Positions 29,949-39,483 of a stretch of 64,000 bases of DNA are shown here, piece after piece. Made by a program: the position numbers and the translations under genes. Source of the stretch: Bifidobacterium sp. B4142 (GTDB lineage Bacteria; Actinomycetota; Actinomycetes; Actinomycetales; Bifidobacteriaceae); NCBI RefSeq assembly GCF_026537325.1, contig NZ_JAFNMJ010000003.1:62001-126000 (forward strand), read 5' to 3'. The stretch's first letter is position 1. Each line of letters opens with the position of its first letter. The notes under the pieces were generated by a model, which did no database searches, was not told the origin of the DNA, and saw nothing but the letters and a program-made list of their open reading frames with translations.

Positions 29949-30719
29949 GTGATCAGCGGTGTGCAGATGTTCTGCTCAGAGTTCATGGGCACAGCCTTTA
30001 TGATGGCCATCGCGGTCATGGTCGCCGCCAGCAGGTCGCTCCCCAAGACAGGGGCCTATCGAGCCGACTGGATCAACGCGTCGCTGGGCTGGGGCCTCGC
30101 TGTCTATGTGGGCGTATATGTGGGGTGGAGAACAGGCGGCCATCTCAATCCGGCCGTGACCCTGGCCAGGGTGGTCGGCCACTGGATTGATCCACAAGCG
30201 ACCTTGAACGGCCTGGCCATGGGCAAGGGCGGCATTCCCGTAACCGTGGCCAATGTGGCCATCTTCATCTCCGCCCAGTTTCTGGGGGCTTTCTTTGGCA
30301 CCTGCCTGGGCTACCTGGGTACTCGCAAGCATTTCGAACTTCCGACCGATACAGATACCAAACTCATGGTTTTCTGCACCAAGCCTGCTATACGTTCAAA
30401 TTTCTGGAATCTGACATCGGAGGCCATCGGCACGGCCATCCTCGTTACCTGGGTTTTCCTGAATGGGGGGACGCCTACCCAGGTCGGGCCCTTGGGCGTG
30501 GCTCTGGTCATCACGGTTCTGGTCATGGCCCTGGGCGGGGTTTCGGGCGCGGCCATGAATCCTGCACGTGACTTTTCCGCTCGATTGGCTTACTGTCTTC
30601 TGCCCATGTCCGGCGAGAAGGATGCGGATTGGAGCTACGCCTGGATACCCTTTGTCGGTCCGATCATCGGAGCCTGCATAGGTGTGCTGGCGCCTGTCTG
30701 GATGGGGCTTCTGCCTTGA
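29949..30719 (+). CDS. glpF: Aquaglyceroporin (MIP family)
   Basis: Channel for glycerol or water, 256 aa with six membrane segments and both half-helix motifs: HLNPAVTLARVVGH and GAAMNPARDFSARL. The Asp after the second NPAR is typical of glycerol facilitators. The start at GTG 29949 follows GGGGGGAAGA; an in-frame ATG also occurs at 29967. No glycerol kinase gene is next to it. The 253 bp upstream (29696-29948) hold only a short direct repeat (GAATCTGCT twice near 29715) and no gene I can support. Confidence 0.92.
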   Translation: MISGVQMFCSEFMGTAFMMAIAVMVAASRSLPKTGAYRADWINASLGWGLAVYVGVYVGWRTGGHLNPAVTLARVVGHWIDPQATLNGLAMGKGGIPVTVANVAIFISAQFLGAFFGTCLGYLGTRKHFELPTDTDTKLMVFCTKPAIRSNFWNLTSEAIGTAILVTWVFLNGGTPTQVGPLGVALVITVLVMALGGVSGAAMNPARDFSARLAYCLLPMSGEKDADWSYAWIPFVGPIIGACIGVLAPVWMGLLP

Positions 30720-30730
30720 TCGTCGGCATG

Positions 30731-30770
30731 GAAAAGCCCTCGGTTCTGTCAGGAGGACAGGACCGAGGGC
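30731..30770. terminator. Strong bidirectional hairpin terminator
   Basis: A 15-bp stem (30736-30750 with 30756-30770, one G-U pair) and a 5-base loop lie between convergent glpF and the 138-aa gene. On the minus strand the stem is followed by TTTT, so it is a good Rho-independent terminator for the minus-strand gene; it can also stop glpF transcription. Confidence 0.85.
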
Positions 30771-30793
30771 CGAGTGAGTCGGTCAGCTCAAGG

Positions 30794-31210
30794 TCAGTAG
30801 CTGGTTGAGGTGGGTTCCTGGAAGCGGACCGTCAGCCCGCGGCCATGGTGAAGGAACATCTCGGCACCATGGCGGTCGACGTCGCGGTGAGTGAAGAGCA
30901 TGCGGATGGCGAAGGCCGTCTGGACATCATCAGGCAGGTCCAGGAAAGCCTTATGGGCATCCCATCCATCGGCGGCGACAGCCTTGTTGGGTACATAGGC
31001 ATATCCGTAGCCGTCCTCGTCCACGTAGCCCAGGAATGGCAGATCCCATGCCTGGTGATAGCTCAGCTGATTCTTGTAATCCTCGACCTTCTTGAGGGCC
31101 TCGTCGCTGATGCCGTACTTGCGGGCGACATCGTTGGCCTTGGCGGTCTTCGCGGCGGCATCTTTTTCGAACATGGAAGTATCAACAACAATGACTGTAT
31201 CGTCTGCCAT
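30794..31210 (-). CDS. Small conserved-looking hypothetical protein
   Basis: 138 aa, function not recognised. ATG 31210 has AGAAAGG at the right distance and begins MADDTVIVVDTSMFEKDAAA; the reading frame continues upstream without a site. It is soluble, acidic and helix-rich in the first half, then Tyr/Asp-rich (GYVDEDGYGYAYVP), with a C-terminal basic segment. No signal peptide. It stands alone as a monocistron with its own strong terminator, which suggests high expression. Confidence 0.75.
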   Translation of the reverse strand: MADDTVIVVDTSMFEKDAAAKTAKANDVARKYGISDEALKKVEDYKNQLSYHQAWDLPFLGYVDEDGYGYAYVPNKAVAADGWDAHKAFLDLPDDVQTAFAIRMLFTHRDVDRHGAEMFLHHGRGLTVRFQEPTSTSY

Positions 31211-31446
31211 GACTGACCTTTCTGTCTGACGGCCTGCACGTGTGACAATCGACATCATGACCATGCAGGGCCATGACCGTTCAGGTGACCATCCATCGTC
31301 GACGGTCACCTCTGGATGCAAGATTCCTTCCACTTGCAAGAATACCAAATTTCGCCTGCAGATAGGTGCAGGGAACCGTGAGGTTCGCCATGGGTGCCTG
31401 TCACTAACGAAAAATAGGTCCAGCTGTGCTCGTATGCGGGGAACTA

Positions 31447-34400
31447 TCAGCCCAAGTCAGCATCCTGATCCCTGCGATGCCGAAACAGGCACATCAGTGC
31501 CAGGCCGAGGACGGCAGCGCCGACAGTCAGCGCTGCAGGCAAGATTATGTCTGAGCCTGAGGCGGCCAGGGTTTGGGAACCTGCAGATGACTTTGCTTGG
31601 TCATCAGAAGATTGGCTATTGCTGGCTTGATCCGGCTTGCTGGGTGCATGATCGGACTCGCCTGGTTTGTTCGGTTCCACCGGCGGATTCGGCTTGTCAT
31701 GCTCGCCAGAGTTGCCAGGGTCGTTGGGCTTATCTGGCTTATCCGGCGTGGCCGGCTGTGCCTGGTAGCGGTTGGTGAAGATGGCCTTGGTCATCTCCTG
31801 ACCCTTGTCGTCAGTCCACTTTGCAGTAGCAGTCCGGTGCAACTGACCTGCATTGGTTTTCAGCGTGATGGTCAGTATCGCGTTGCCTTTGTCATAGGTC
31901 AGACCAGGTATGTTGCCGATTGCCTGGCTCACACGGTATTGGTAGGTGCCGTCGCTGGGGAAGGCTTCCATCTTGACAGGCACTTGGAGTTCCTTATGTT
32001 CGGCCGTTGCGTCAATCTGCTCAGGCAGGGCCGCAGCCGGCGCTTCATCCATGGGCTCGACATTTAGGGTGAAGGAATCACTGTCGAGCCAGTCTCGGCC
32101 TTGAAGCTGTACTTGGATGTCAGCTTCCACTTGATCGGCGCTCATCAGCCCCTTCAGGCCGCAGTTGTTGAAGTCCTGGGACTGGCTAGCGGCGCCCATC
32201 TCTGCAGCCTGCTCGAAATCGTCCAGCTCGATGACGGCTGCTTTCAAGATCCCACCTTCCGCAAGATCACGGGCGGAAGAGTTCTCGCTCTGGGTAGCTC
32301 TGTCAGCTTGCGGAGTGGTGGTGTTTAGATGGCTCCAGTCAGTGCCATCAGCCGGATCAAACCTGAGATGGAATTGTCCGGCAGGTATATTGGTCAGGTT
32401 GTATCTGCCCTGTGCATTGGTTTTCGTGCTCAGATCATCATAGGGGGCTACAACCGATCTGACAGGATTATTCTGGTTGTCAAGCAAGGTCACCCTGACG
32501 CCGCTTAGCAAGGGGTCATCGGCGGTGCGGATCCCATCGCCATTGAAGTCGTACCAGACTATGCCGCTGACAGAACGCTGAGCCACTACGGCCTGGGTGG
32601 ACATTTGATTCTGTGCGTTGCCCCAGCGGTTCCGGTAAAGATTGCCGGGGGAGTTTGTTCCGGGGTTTATGTGGAAGGTGATGTCGCAACGGAATTGTCC
32701 AGGTTGTCCATCGACCATGAAAGCCCAGGCGGTCACAACTGGGGGCAAGCTCACTTTGCCTGTAGTTTGGTCCAATTCAGCCTTGGACCAGTCTTGGAAT
32801 GTACTGGGTGTTATGGAAGCGGTGTCGTTCACCTGCCATTGAGCATCTGTCGTGTAGTATATGTGGATGTTTTTCAGATCGACCCCTAGGGGCTTCACGC
32901 TCATATCGGTGAGAGTTGAACTACCTTGGAAGTCGGGTTTGCTGGGATTGCCGCTCGCATGAGGGTAGGGCATGATGTCGACGGCATAGTGATACACCTT
33001 GCTACTGCCGGCAGTATTGCTCAGCATGTTGGTGAAGCCGATAGGGTCACCGGTCTCGTTGATGGCTTGCTGGGGCGAGGTGGACAGGCTGGTTGCATTA
33101 TTGCGCACAGCGCGAATGGTCGAGGTGCTGACAGTGCTCATGAAAGAGCTGGGGTTTGACATGTTATGCTTTGATTGGACTTCGGCACGGGTCTTCAGAT
33201 TCTCGTAGGGGCTGACGACGTCTTTGCCTGGGTCGGTCTGGTCTCCGATGGAGGCTGAGAAATAGATGACGTGGTTGCTGCCATCTACAGGTATGTCGGG
33301 CAGTGTCCAGCTTAGCTTGGTCTCACCGGAGTTTTCAGTGGTGCTCACCGAGGGTTCACAGACTGTTCCACCCTCAATATGTCCCATTTCAGGTGTGCCT
33401 TCGGTATAGGTGCCTCCCAGTCTGGCGCTGCCGGGGACGTAGTGAAGTTTGGCCGGCAGCACGTCGGTGACGTAAAGATCGGTTTTGGCAACCTTGTTGG
33501 CCTGGGAGGCCGAAGTGCCGGTGTTGATGGTCAGCCGCCAGTCGACATACCGCTGATCACGGTCTATGTCGAAGGATCCTTTTGGGTCGGAATTTGCGCC
33601 TCGCTGTGCCACAGTATTGGAGATGGTGCTGGCTTCGCCGGCTACATAGAGGCTGTCGCCGTGTTCGTTGCCGCCGGTGTCGCCGCCTAGGTAACCTTTG
33701 GCTTGATCATAGTGAGCCTTTGTATAGCCTCCGGTGGATGTTGCGAAGACAGGAGAGAGGTTTTGGGACAGATTGTATGGATTCTGCTTTTCTGCCCAAT
33801 CCTCCCAGTCCTGGTCGCTGGAGTTTTCGGGGTCTAAACCGGATAGGTTTGCTAGTTGGCTACGTGTGAAAGCGTGTGAAACTGATGTCAGCTGGGCCAC
33901 CGAGCCTTCTTTAGCGTCGGCGCGCACGTTGGCAACAAATCCGCCAAAGCCGTACCGAGGGTTCTTGTTCTTGTTGTTGTCGTCGTAAACGAAGCTGCTA
34001 GAGGCAGCGGTGCGGGCACCCAGCAGTATGCCCACAATGGTGCCGTGCTTTCTCGCCTCATCTGGGGTTTTGTAGAAGTTCAAATCCTTCATGTCGGCAT
34101 CGGCTTGCTCCTGGTCGTTGTTCCAGGTTCCACCGTCGCGTTTGGTTGCGTACAAGACCATGGTCAGATTCTGGTAAGAATTGCCGAATGTGTTGTCCTG
34201 GCCATTCTGCCAGACGCCGTTGCCCTGCCAAGGCAGTCCCAATTCATTGTGGTAATGATCGTGGTCTTCGGGGACAGGGTCTATAAAGTTAGAGGGATCC
34301 TGTCCAGGGTTCGGTTCAGGGGGTTTTTGGTTGGGGCTCGGCAATTCGAGGACGTTTGGATCGATCTTGACCAGGGACATGGCCAGCAGCGGCAGATCGG

Positions 34401-36303
34401 CCTTGCTGGTTTTGGCGTTGAAACCAGCCATGATCCGTACTCGGGTTCCTGCCACTGCTGAGTCGGTCCCCTGCTTGTTGTCGGGTGCATCCCACCAACC
34501 GCAGTCTACGCCGTTGTCAAAGTAGTTGGGTGCAGACATGCAAGAGTATTGAATGATGTTGCTGATGCCTGGCTTCCAGGTGCCGGAGGCCTGTGTGAAG
34601 ATGACATTGTGCCACTCGTCATCGGATTGGACGGCCTGGTTCGATACATCCTTGGGGTCAGAAACCGTAGGCAGTTGCTGTCCAGAAATCGAAGTTGCCC
34701 TCAGTCGACCGTCATTGACTTGGCTCTGCAGGCTGAGGCCGGACTGGTCATAGTAATTGGCCACGTCCTTGCCTTGGACGGTGGAAGGGTTGAAGACGTA
34801 TAGGTAGCCGGTGGAGATCTCGGCCACTTCCACCTGTGAGCAGTCGGTTGAGGCTAAGATTGTCGTGCATCTATCTGAGGCATAGGTATGTCCAAATTTG
34901 GGGAATGGGTCGTTTGTCCGGTAGTCATCTACACTGAAATCCAGCACGATACCCTGATCGCTGCGGTGTTCTGCTACCGTGTATTTACCGTTGCCTTGGA
35001 CGCGGTCTTTCCCGGCCTGGCCACCCGTAGAGCGGGCGTAGTCGTAGTTGTTGAAAGCGGGGCTCCAGCCCTGACTGATGGTGTTGCGTCCGCTGTTGTT
35101 GAAGTCGCCGTCAATGGTGCCGATGTCCCAGAAGTAAGGCTGAAGGTCCTCGATCTTGGGAAAGGCCTTTCCACCGCTGGTCTGCCAGAGGTTACTCAAA
35201 GAGATGGAGAAGGTTATGGGGCCGGTGGGCACTTCCAGACCTCTGAGGCCCTTGGATCGATCAGGCCAGCGCATGTCAACTGCCCAGTTGAATTTGCTGA
35301 TGATCCCTTTGCTTTTGCCCAGCTCATGATTGATGTAGTTATGGGCAGCTGGGGTGTCGAAGTCAAAGGTTTGATTACCGGAGCCCTCGTTGGTTCCGCC
35401 GGTGATTCTCAGGTTGAGGTTGGGCTTGGCTGACACGGTCACCGGATCTGATGCAGCAGAAGCCGGTTCGGTCCTGGTCGTGGCATCGTGGGCACACCAG
35501 GCCTGGACCTCGGGGGCGAAACTGCTGCCATTGGCCATGTTCCGAACCTGGAGGACCAGGGAGACGCTTGAGGTGCCTGGGATGACGTTAGCTGAGTTCG
35601 ATGTAGCGGTGAGGAGCCTGTAAGCGGTAAGTACCTGAGTGGTTTGACCGTTGACGCTTTTTTGCTCTAGCTTGGGCTCATAGCCGGGCGTATTGTCTAT
35701 CCATGGCATGGAGTCCTGATCAAAAGTGATCAGTTTCTTAGGTTGATTCAGCGTGAATTGAAAGCCTATCCGAGCCTGTCGGTAAGACGTATCGTTCAGG
35801 GAGTTCACAGAGAAGGTAAAGTCATATATCGCTGTATCGAAAGAGCGCACGATGTCATTGTCCGCATCGCGGTCATCACCGGGGGCATTGTCATTGTCAA
35901 AAGGTGCGGTGCCGGTGCTGCGGGAGGTCTGTTTTATTGAGGTGACTCTGGCATTGTCGGTATCCAACATGTCATTGAGGGTTGATTTGGCACTCGTTGT
36001 GTTGCTTGGTTGTATGGATGCAATCTGGTTGGGAGAGGTGGATCGGGCTGTGTCGGATTTAGTTATGTCTGATTGGGGTGCCGAAGTTTGAATGGTTGCC
36101 GTAGCTTGGACTCGATTGCTCTTGTCTGATGTCTTTCTGTTGTCTCCAGCCTGTTGCTTACGCGTTGTTGCCGATAGCGGTGTGGAGGCGGTGGTCTGGG
36201 CTTCAGCGGTCTGCCCACTGCCGGCTATAGCAATGGCGGGTATTAGCATGGCCATAGCTATCAGGCCGGCCAGGACTCTTCCGCTCAAATTACCCTTTGC
36301 CAC
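31447..36303 (-). CDS. Giant sortase-anchored surface protein with SdrD B-like domain
   Basis: 1618 aa secreted protein. GTG 36303 has AAGGAG just before it and starts a signal peptide (GRVLAGLIAMAMLIPAIAIA, cleavage near AEAQTT). A low-complexity Ser/Thr region of about 100 residues is followed by a long Gly/Asn/Asp-rich beta-type adhesive region, isopeptide-like DUF11-style segments (DLYVTDVLPAKLHYVPGSAR), an SdrD B-like module near residue 1270 (GIVWYDFNGDGIRTADDPLL ... GRYNLTNIPAGQFHL), and a Pro/Lys/Asp-rich wall-spanning tail. The C-terminus has LAASG before a hydrophobic helix and RHRR, a variant of the class E sortase motif LAxTG. Probable adhesin; no sortase or pilin partners are in the window. 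Confidence 0.85.
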   Translation of the reverse strand: MAKGNLSGRVLAGLIAMAMLIPAIAIAGSGQTAEAQTTASTPLSATTRKQQAGDNRKTSDKSNRVQATATIQTSAPQSDITKSDTARSTSPNQIASIQPSNTTSAKSTLNDMLDTDNARVTSIKQTSRSTGTAPFDNDNAPGDDRDADNDIVRSFDTAIYDFTFSVNSLNDTSYRQARIGFQFTLNQPKKLITFDQDSMPWIDNTPGYEPKLEQKSVNGQTTQVLTAYRLLTATSNSANVIPGTSSVSLVLQVRNMANGSSFAPEVQAWCAHDATTRTEPASAASDPVTVSAKPNLNLRITGGTNEGSGNQTFDFDTPAAHNYINHELGKSKGIISKFNWAVDMRWPDRSKGLRGLEVPTGPITFSISLSNLWQTSGGKAFPKIEDLQPYFWDIGTIDGDFNNSGRNTISQGWSPAFNNYDYARSTGGQAGKDRVQGNGKYTVAEHRSDQGIVLDFSVDDYRTNDPFPKFGHTYASDRCTTILASTDCSQVEVAEISTGYLYVFNPSTVQGKDVANYYDQSGLSLQSQVNDGRLRATSISGQQLPTVSDPKDVSNQAVQSDDEWHNVIFTQASGTWKPGISNIIQYSCMSAPNYFDNGVDCGWWDAPDNKQGTDSAVAGTRVRIMAGFNAKTSKADLPLLAMSLVKIDPNVLELPSPNQKPPEPNPGQDPSNFIDPVPEDHDHYHNELGLPWQGNGVWQNGQDNTFGNSYQNLTMVLYATKRDGGTWNNDQEQADADMKDLNFYKTPDEARKHGTIVGILLGARTAASSSFVYDDNNKNKNPRYGFGGFVANVRADAKEGSVAQLTSVSHAFTRSQLANLSGLDPENSSDQDWEDWAEKQNPYNLSQNLSPVFATSTGGYTKAHYDQAKGYLGGDTGGNEHGDSLYVAGEASTISNTVAQRGANSDPKGSFDIDRDQRYVDWRLTINTGTSASQANKVAKTDLYVTDVLPAKLHYVPGSARLGGTYTEGTPEMGHIEGGTVCEPSVSTTENSGETKLSWTLPDIPVDGSNHVIYFSASIGDQTDPGKDVVSPYENLKTRAEVQSKHNMSNPSSFMSTVSTSTIRAVRNNATSLSTSPQQAINETGDPIGFTNMLSNTAGSSKVYHYAVDIMPYPHASGNPSKPDFQGSSTLTDMSVKPLGVDLKNIHIYYTTDAQWQVNDTASITPSTFQDWSKAELDQTTGKVSLPPVVTAWAFMVDGQPGQFRCDITFHINPGTNSPGNLYRNRWGNAQNQMSTQAVVAQRSVSGIVWYDFNGDGIRTADDPLLSGVRVTLLDNQNNPVRSVVAPYDDLSTKTNAQGRYNLTNIPAGQFHLRFDPADGTDWSHLNTTTPQADRATQSENSSARDLAEGGILKAAVIELDDFEQAAEMGAASQSQDFNNCGLKGLMSADQVEADIQVQLQGRDWLDSDSFTLNVEPMDEAPAAALPEQIDATAEHKELQVPVKMEAFPSDGTYQYRVSQAIGNIPGLTYDKGNAILTITLKTNAGQLHRTATAKWTDDKGQEMTKAIFTNRYQAQPATPDKPDKPNDPGNSGEHDKPNPPVEPNKPGESDHAPSKPDQASNSQSSDDQAKSSAGSQTLAASGSDIILPAALTVGAAVLGLALMCLFRHRRDQDADLG

Positions 36304-36402
36304 GTTTCTCCTTTTGAGCGCCGACGATCGCCTGGGGCATGGGGCCAGGCATCCCCCTGAGGTCATCCGGCCAACTATCCACGATGTTTTTCGAGTCAAC
36401 CG

Positions 36403-36408
36403 ATTATA
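36403..36408 (-). promoter_or_regulatory. Consensus -10 box for the giant surface gene
   Basis: TATAAT on the minus strand, about 95 bp before the GTG start at 36303. A -35 candidate (TTGTAT, 15 bp upstream) is weak. Transcription would begin near 36396, leaving a leader of about 90 bases. Confidence 0.5.
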
Positions 36409-36507
36409 GTGATATGGAACAGTATACAAAATCATTGGCTAGGATTCCGCTATTGCTGTGCGCCTCCGGAGAAAAGGGTCAACGGTGAACAGAGTGGGGA
36501 GGCCCGC

Positions 36508-37758
36508 ATGAGCGAACGGGATCATCGTGAGCCACCGGCGGCCGATTTTCAGGGTCACGGAATGCGCGAGCGGTCGGCTGTCTACGGGTTCTTCATCATC
36601 ATGGGCATCGGCACTTCGGCATGGATTTCTCGACTGCCAACAGTCAAGGCCGGCCTCGGTCTGCAGCCTTCGGGTCTGGCTCTGATGACTATCCTGGGCG
36701 GATGTGGCGCTCTGGTTGGCATACTGGTCTCAGGGGTTCTGACCGATCGACTGGGCGTGCGCCGGGCCATGCTGTTGGCAGCCTCTACCTGGTGCCTGGG
36801 CATGTTAATCGCGGCCCTGGCCGTCACCCTGCGCTCAGCGCCTGGGGTGGTTTTGGGCCTGCTTTTCAATTCGGCTGGGATCAGCCTTTGGGGAACGGTC
36901 AACACCGTCGAGGCCGGCGCAGTGGAGCGATTCTCCTCTCGATCCATAATGCCGCGCTTCCATGCCTCATATAGCCTGGGCATGTTTCTTGCCTTGGGAC
37001 TAGGCTCGTTCCTGTCTCATCTGGGCGTGGCCATCGGCACTCACCTGGCGGTCAATGCGCTGATCAGCCTGGCTTTGGTAGTCTCCTGCGTCCTGCTCTG
37101 CCCGGCTCAGCCTCTAGGGGATTATAAGGGCAGCGCTGACGAAGGATGCTCGGATCAGCAGGCGGGTTCAGGGCAATCATCCGCTTTCGGCAAGCAGCTG
37201 GCGGCCTGGGGCGATGCCCTGGTTCTCATGCTCGCTCTGATCAACGTAGCCTTGGAGGCCAGCGAGGGCGCCGTCAACGACTGGAGCGGGATCGGCCTGG
37301 TCGATGCCTTTGGCGTCCCCGAGTCTCAAGCCGGTCTCGCTCCCACGATCTTCGCTGCAGCCATGATCATCTCAAGGTTGCTGGGTACGCATCTGATCGA
37401 GCGACTGGGGAACATGCGTTCGCTGGCCCTGACCCTGCTGGTCTCGGCTCTGGGCATCCTGGTCTACGCTCTTTCGCCCTCTTTCGTGCTCAGCCTTGTG
37501 GGCACTGGAATCTGGGGTGTCGGAGCTGCTCTGGGCGTACCTATTGTCACTACCTTGGCAACCAGGGATCCAGCCGTGGCACCCCAGCGTGCCTCGGTCA
37601 TCTCCACTGCTTACTACGGGGTCTCATGGATCATTCCTCCGGCTATTGGATTTCTGGCAGACCATACTGGTGTCAGGCCGGCGCTGCTGCCTTTGGCGCT
37701 CTTGCTGGCGGTGGTTACCCTCTTGGTGCCTTCGGTGGCCAGGCTCACTCGGCAATGA
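36508..37758 (+). CDS. MFS transporter
   Basis: 416 aa with 12 hydrophobic segments; the type in which the first helix contains SAWISRLPTVKAGLGL resembles the YfcJ/inner-membrane YbjJ-like MFS group. The start at ATG 36508 follows GGGGAGG; a longer frame back to 36409 lacks a site. It is divergent from the giant surface gene. Loop 2 carries GVLTDRLGVRRAML (motif A). Substrate is unknown: relatives export sugars or drugs. Confidence 0.85.
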   Translation: MSERDHREPPAADFQGHGMRERSAVYGFFIIMGIGTSAWISRLPTVKAGLGLQPSGLALMTILGGCGALVGILVSGVLTDRLGVRRAMLLAASTWCLGMLIAALAVTLRSAPGVVLGLLFNSAGISLWGTVNTVEAGAVERFSSRSIMPRFHASYSLGMFLALGLGSFLSHLGVAIGTHLAVNALISLALVVSCVLLCPAQPLGDYKGSADEGCSDQQAGSGQSSAFGKQLAAWGDALVLMLALINVALEASEGAVNDWSGIGLVDAFGVPESQAGLAPTIFAAAMIISRLLGTHLIERLGNMRSLALTLLVSALGILVYALSPSFVLSLVGTGIWGVGAALGVPIVTTLATRDPAVAPQRASVISTAYYGVSWIIPPAIGFLADHTGVRPALLPLALLLAVVTLLVPSVARLTRQ

Positions 37759-37915
37759 TGCTCTTCGGTTGGCAAAGCTCCGCCGACCGGCTGTCGGACG
37801 AAGTACAGTCTCTGGGCAGACAATCGGATTCAAACGGCTGTTCCCAAATATTGCCGTAAACATCAGTGAATTGTATGGCTGCAGCATTCAGTTGGCGCCG
37901 GCCCTGAGGATCGCC

Positions 37916-38281
37916 TTAGGTCAGATGGATGCCTTTCCCAGCCAAGTTCTCCAAGCACTCCTGCAGATAGGTTGCATCGTGCTCGGGGTAGATGGGGTCC
38001 GTCAACGGCACGGCAGTTAAATCCTTGTATGGCGGGCAATGCTTGCCACGGTAAAGCGGATCATACCAGTCAGGATCAGGGTGGTAGCCGCGCTCGCGCA
38101 TCGTTGCCATGACCAGCAGGTGAAATTGAAAGAGCTTGTAAGGGCAGTGGCGGAAGACGTAGTCAACGGTGGCATGCCGCCGACCCCAGCCCAGGCCTCG
38201 CAGCGCGGTTATCTCGCGGTGCTGGCCCAGCAGCTGATGTCTGGGAAGCAACGGAATCAGATCCTGATGCCACAGTCGCAT
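37916..38281 (-). CDS. Pyrimidine-dimer DNA glycosylase-like protein (TIGR02328 type)
   Basis: 121 aa small cytoplasmic protein that matches the TIGR02328/DenV-like family: MRLWHQDLIPLLPRHQLLG at the start, GWGRRHATVDYVF, LFQFHLLVMATMRERGY and YRGKHCPPY. Some relatives are annotated as pyrimidine-dimer glycosylases, but function in this short group is not proved. I chose ATG 38281, which begins the conserved core and has GAGGGG six bases before it; the frame is open to 38341. It lies downstream of the SDR gene on the same strand, 111 bp away. Confidence 0.75.
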   Translation of the reverse strand: MRLWHQDLIPLLPRHQLLGQHREITALRGLGWGRRHATVDYVFRHCPYKLFQFHLLVMATMRERGYHPDPDWYDPLYRGKHCPPYKDLTAVPLTDPIYPEHDATYLQECLENLAGKGIHLT

Positions 38282-38392
38282 AACGATCCCCTCATTGGGG
38301 TCATAGGTGAACCCCTCCTTCAGCCTAGCTGCTTGCATCACTGTGAAGCGGACAGGTAGAGGGGGGGTCCGGGAATTCGTTACTGGGATTGC

Positions 38393-39133
38393 TTACTGGG
38401 CGATGAATCCACCGTCCACAACGAATTCGGCACCTAGGGCGAACTTGGATTCGTCACTGGCCAGGTAGACGCAGATCTCGCCGATGTCCTGCGGCTCGCC
38501 GATATGGCCCAGAGGCGTCAGCTTGCTCATTCTGTCCTCAAGGCTCTGGCTGATCAGCGGGGTCTTGATGAATCCGGGATGGACCGAGTTGATGCGGACC
38601 CCGTAGCCGTTGTTGGCGGAATCCAGCGCGGCAGACTTGGTCAGTAGCCTGGTGCCGCCCTTGCTGGCGTTGTATGCGCCGGCTCGGCTCAGACCTACGA
38701 ATCCTTCGATGGAGGAGATATTGATGATGGATCCGCCTCGGCCCTTCATGACCCGCATGCCATGTTTGGTGCCCAGGAAGGTCCCGTTCAGGTTGATGGC
38801 AATGACTTTCTTCCAATCCTCGTAAGTCTCCTCGTCCATGGTGGCGCCGCTGCCGCCTATGCCGGCATTGTTGACCACAGTGGTAAGCTGGCCCAGCTCC
38901 TTTTCGACGGCGTCGATGGCGGAAACCCACTGGTCCTCGTCCGTTACGTCCAAGGTGTGGAAGACGACCTGTTCGGGATGCTTCTGCGTGAAGCTGCGGG
39001 AGGCATCGCTCTCCTTGATGTCTGTAAGGGCCACCTTGGCTCCTTCGCGGACGTAGCATTCGGCGATGCCCATGCCTATGCCGCCCGTTCCTCCAGTGAT
39101 GATGGCTACCTTGCCTCGTAGACGATCAGTCAT
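38393..39133 (-). CDS. Short-chain dehydrogenase/reductase
   Basis: Classical SDR of 246 aa. Cofactor motif GGTGGIGMGIAECY near residue 14, NNAGIG at about 90, catalytic Ser in IINISSIEGF, and YNASKGG with catalytic Tyr and Lys. The start at ATG 39133 follows AAAGGAG. The Asp in LTDIKESD after the second strand favours NAD(H). Relatives are 3-oxoacyl-ACP or sugar alcohol dehydrogenases; the substrate is not set by the neighbours. Confidence 0.9.
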   Translation of the reverse strand: MTDRLRGKVAIITGGTGGIGMGIAECYVREGAKVALTDIKESDASRSFTQKHPEQVVFHTLDVTDEDQWVSAIDAVEKELGQLTTVVNNAGIGGSGATMDEETYEDWKKVIAINLNGTFLGTKHGMRVMKGRGGSIINISSIEGFVGLSRAGAYNASKGGTRLLTKSAALDSANNGYGVRINSVHPGFIKTPLISQSLEDRMSKLTPLGHIGEPQDIGEICVYLASDESKFALGAEFVVDGGFIAQ

Positions 39134-39483
39134 ATCCACTCCTTTATAGAGATGTGCCGTCATATCCCATTTTATCTGATGGCCTGCCCATACTGATGGT
39201 TGCTGCATGAGCCCTTCCGGATAATACGTCTCCTAAGGCCGGTATGTAGGTTTGTGTTATTGCTTCGTCAAGCCTGCGGGCTGTATCTAAATCAGATATT
39301 TCGACTTCAAAAGCGATGCTATATGGCGTAAATCAGAATTATGCCAACTGTATTGTTCACGGATTGGTTAAGGAGAATGGCCGATATGTTTTTGGTTAAT
39401 AACCTATTCGCACTCATTGGGCTTTGTAGCTTTGTACCCTATCTTTGGAAAAGCAGCAATACAGCAATTACTGTAAAATGATT
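39134..39483. other. AT-rich intergenic region
   Basis: 350 bp between the SDR and the convergent-side MFS gene, markedly richer in A and T than the flanking core genes. Apart from the small open frame at 39386-39481 it shows no gene, terminator or repeat I can support. Confidence 0.4.
39386..39481 (+). CDS. Candidate small membrane peptide or transporter remnant
   Basis: 31-codon open frame with AAGGAG ten bases before its ATG. The peptide (MFLVNNLFALIGLCSFVPYL then a polar, basic tail) reads as one hydrophobic helix. It ends two bases from the stop of the minus-strand MFS gene. It may be the surviving 5' end of a permease, the beginning of CNT nucleoside transporters being similar in style, or a true small membrane protein, or chance. 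Confidence 0.3.
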   Translation: MFLVNNLFALIGLCSFVPYLWKSSNTAITVK

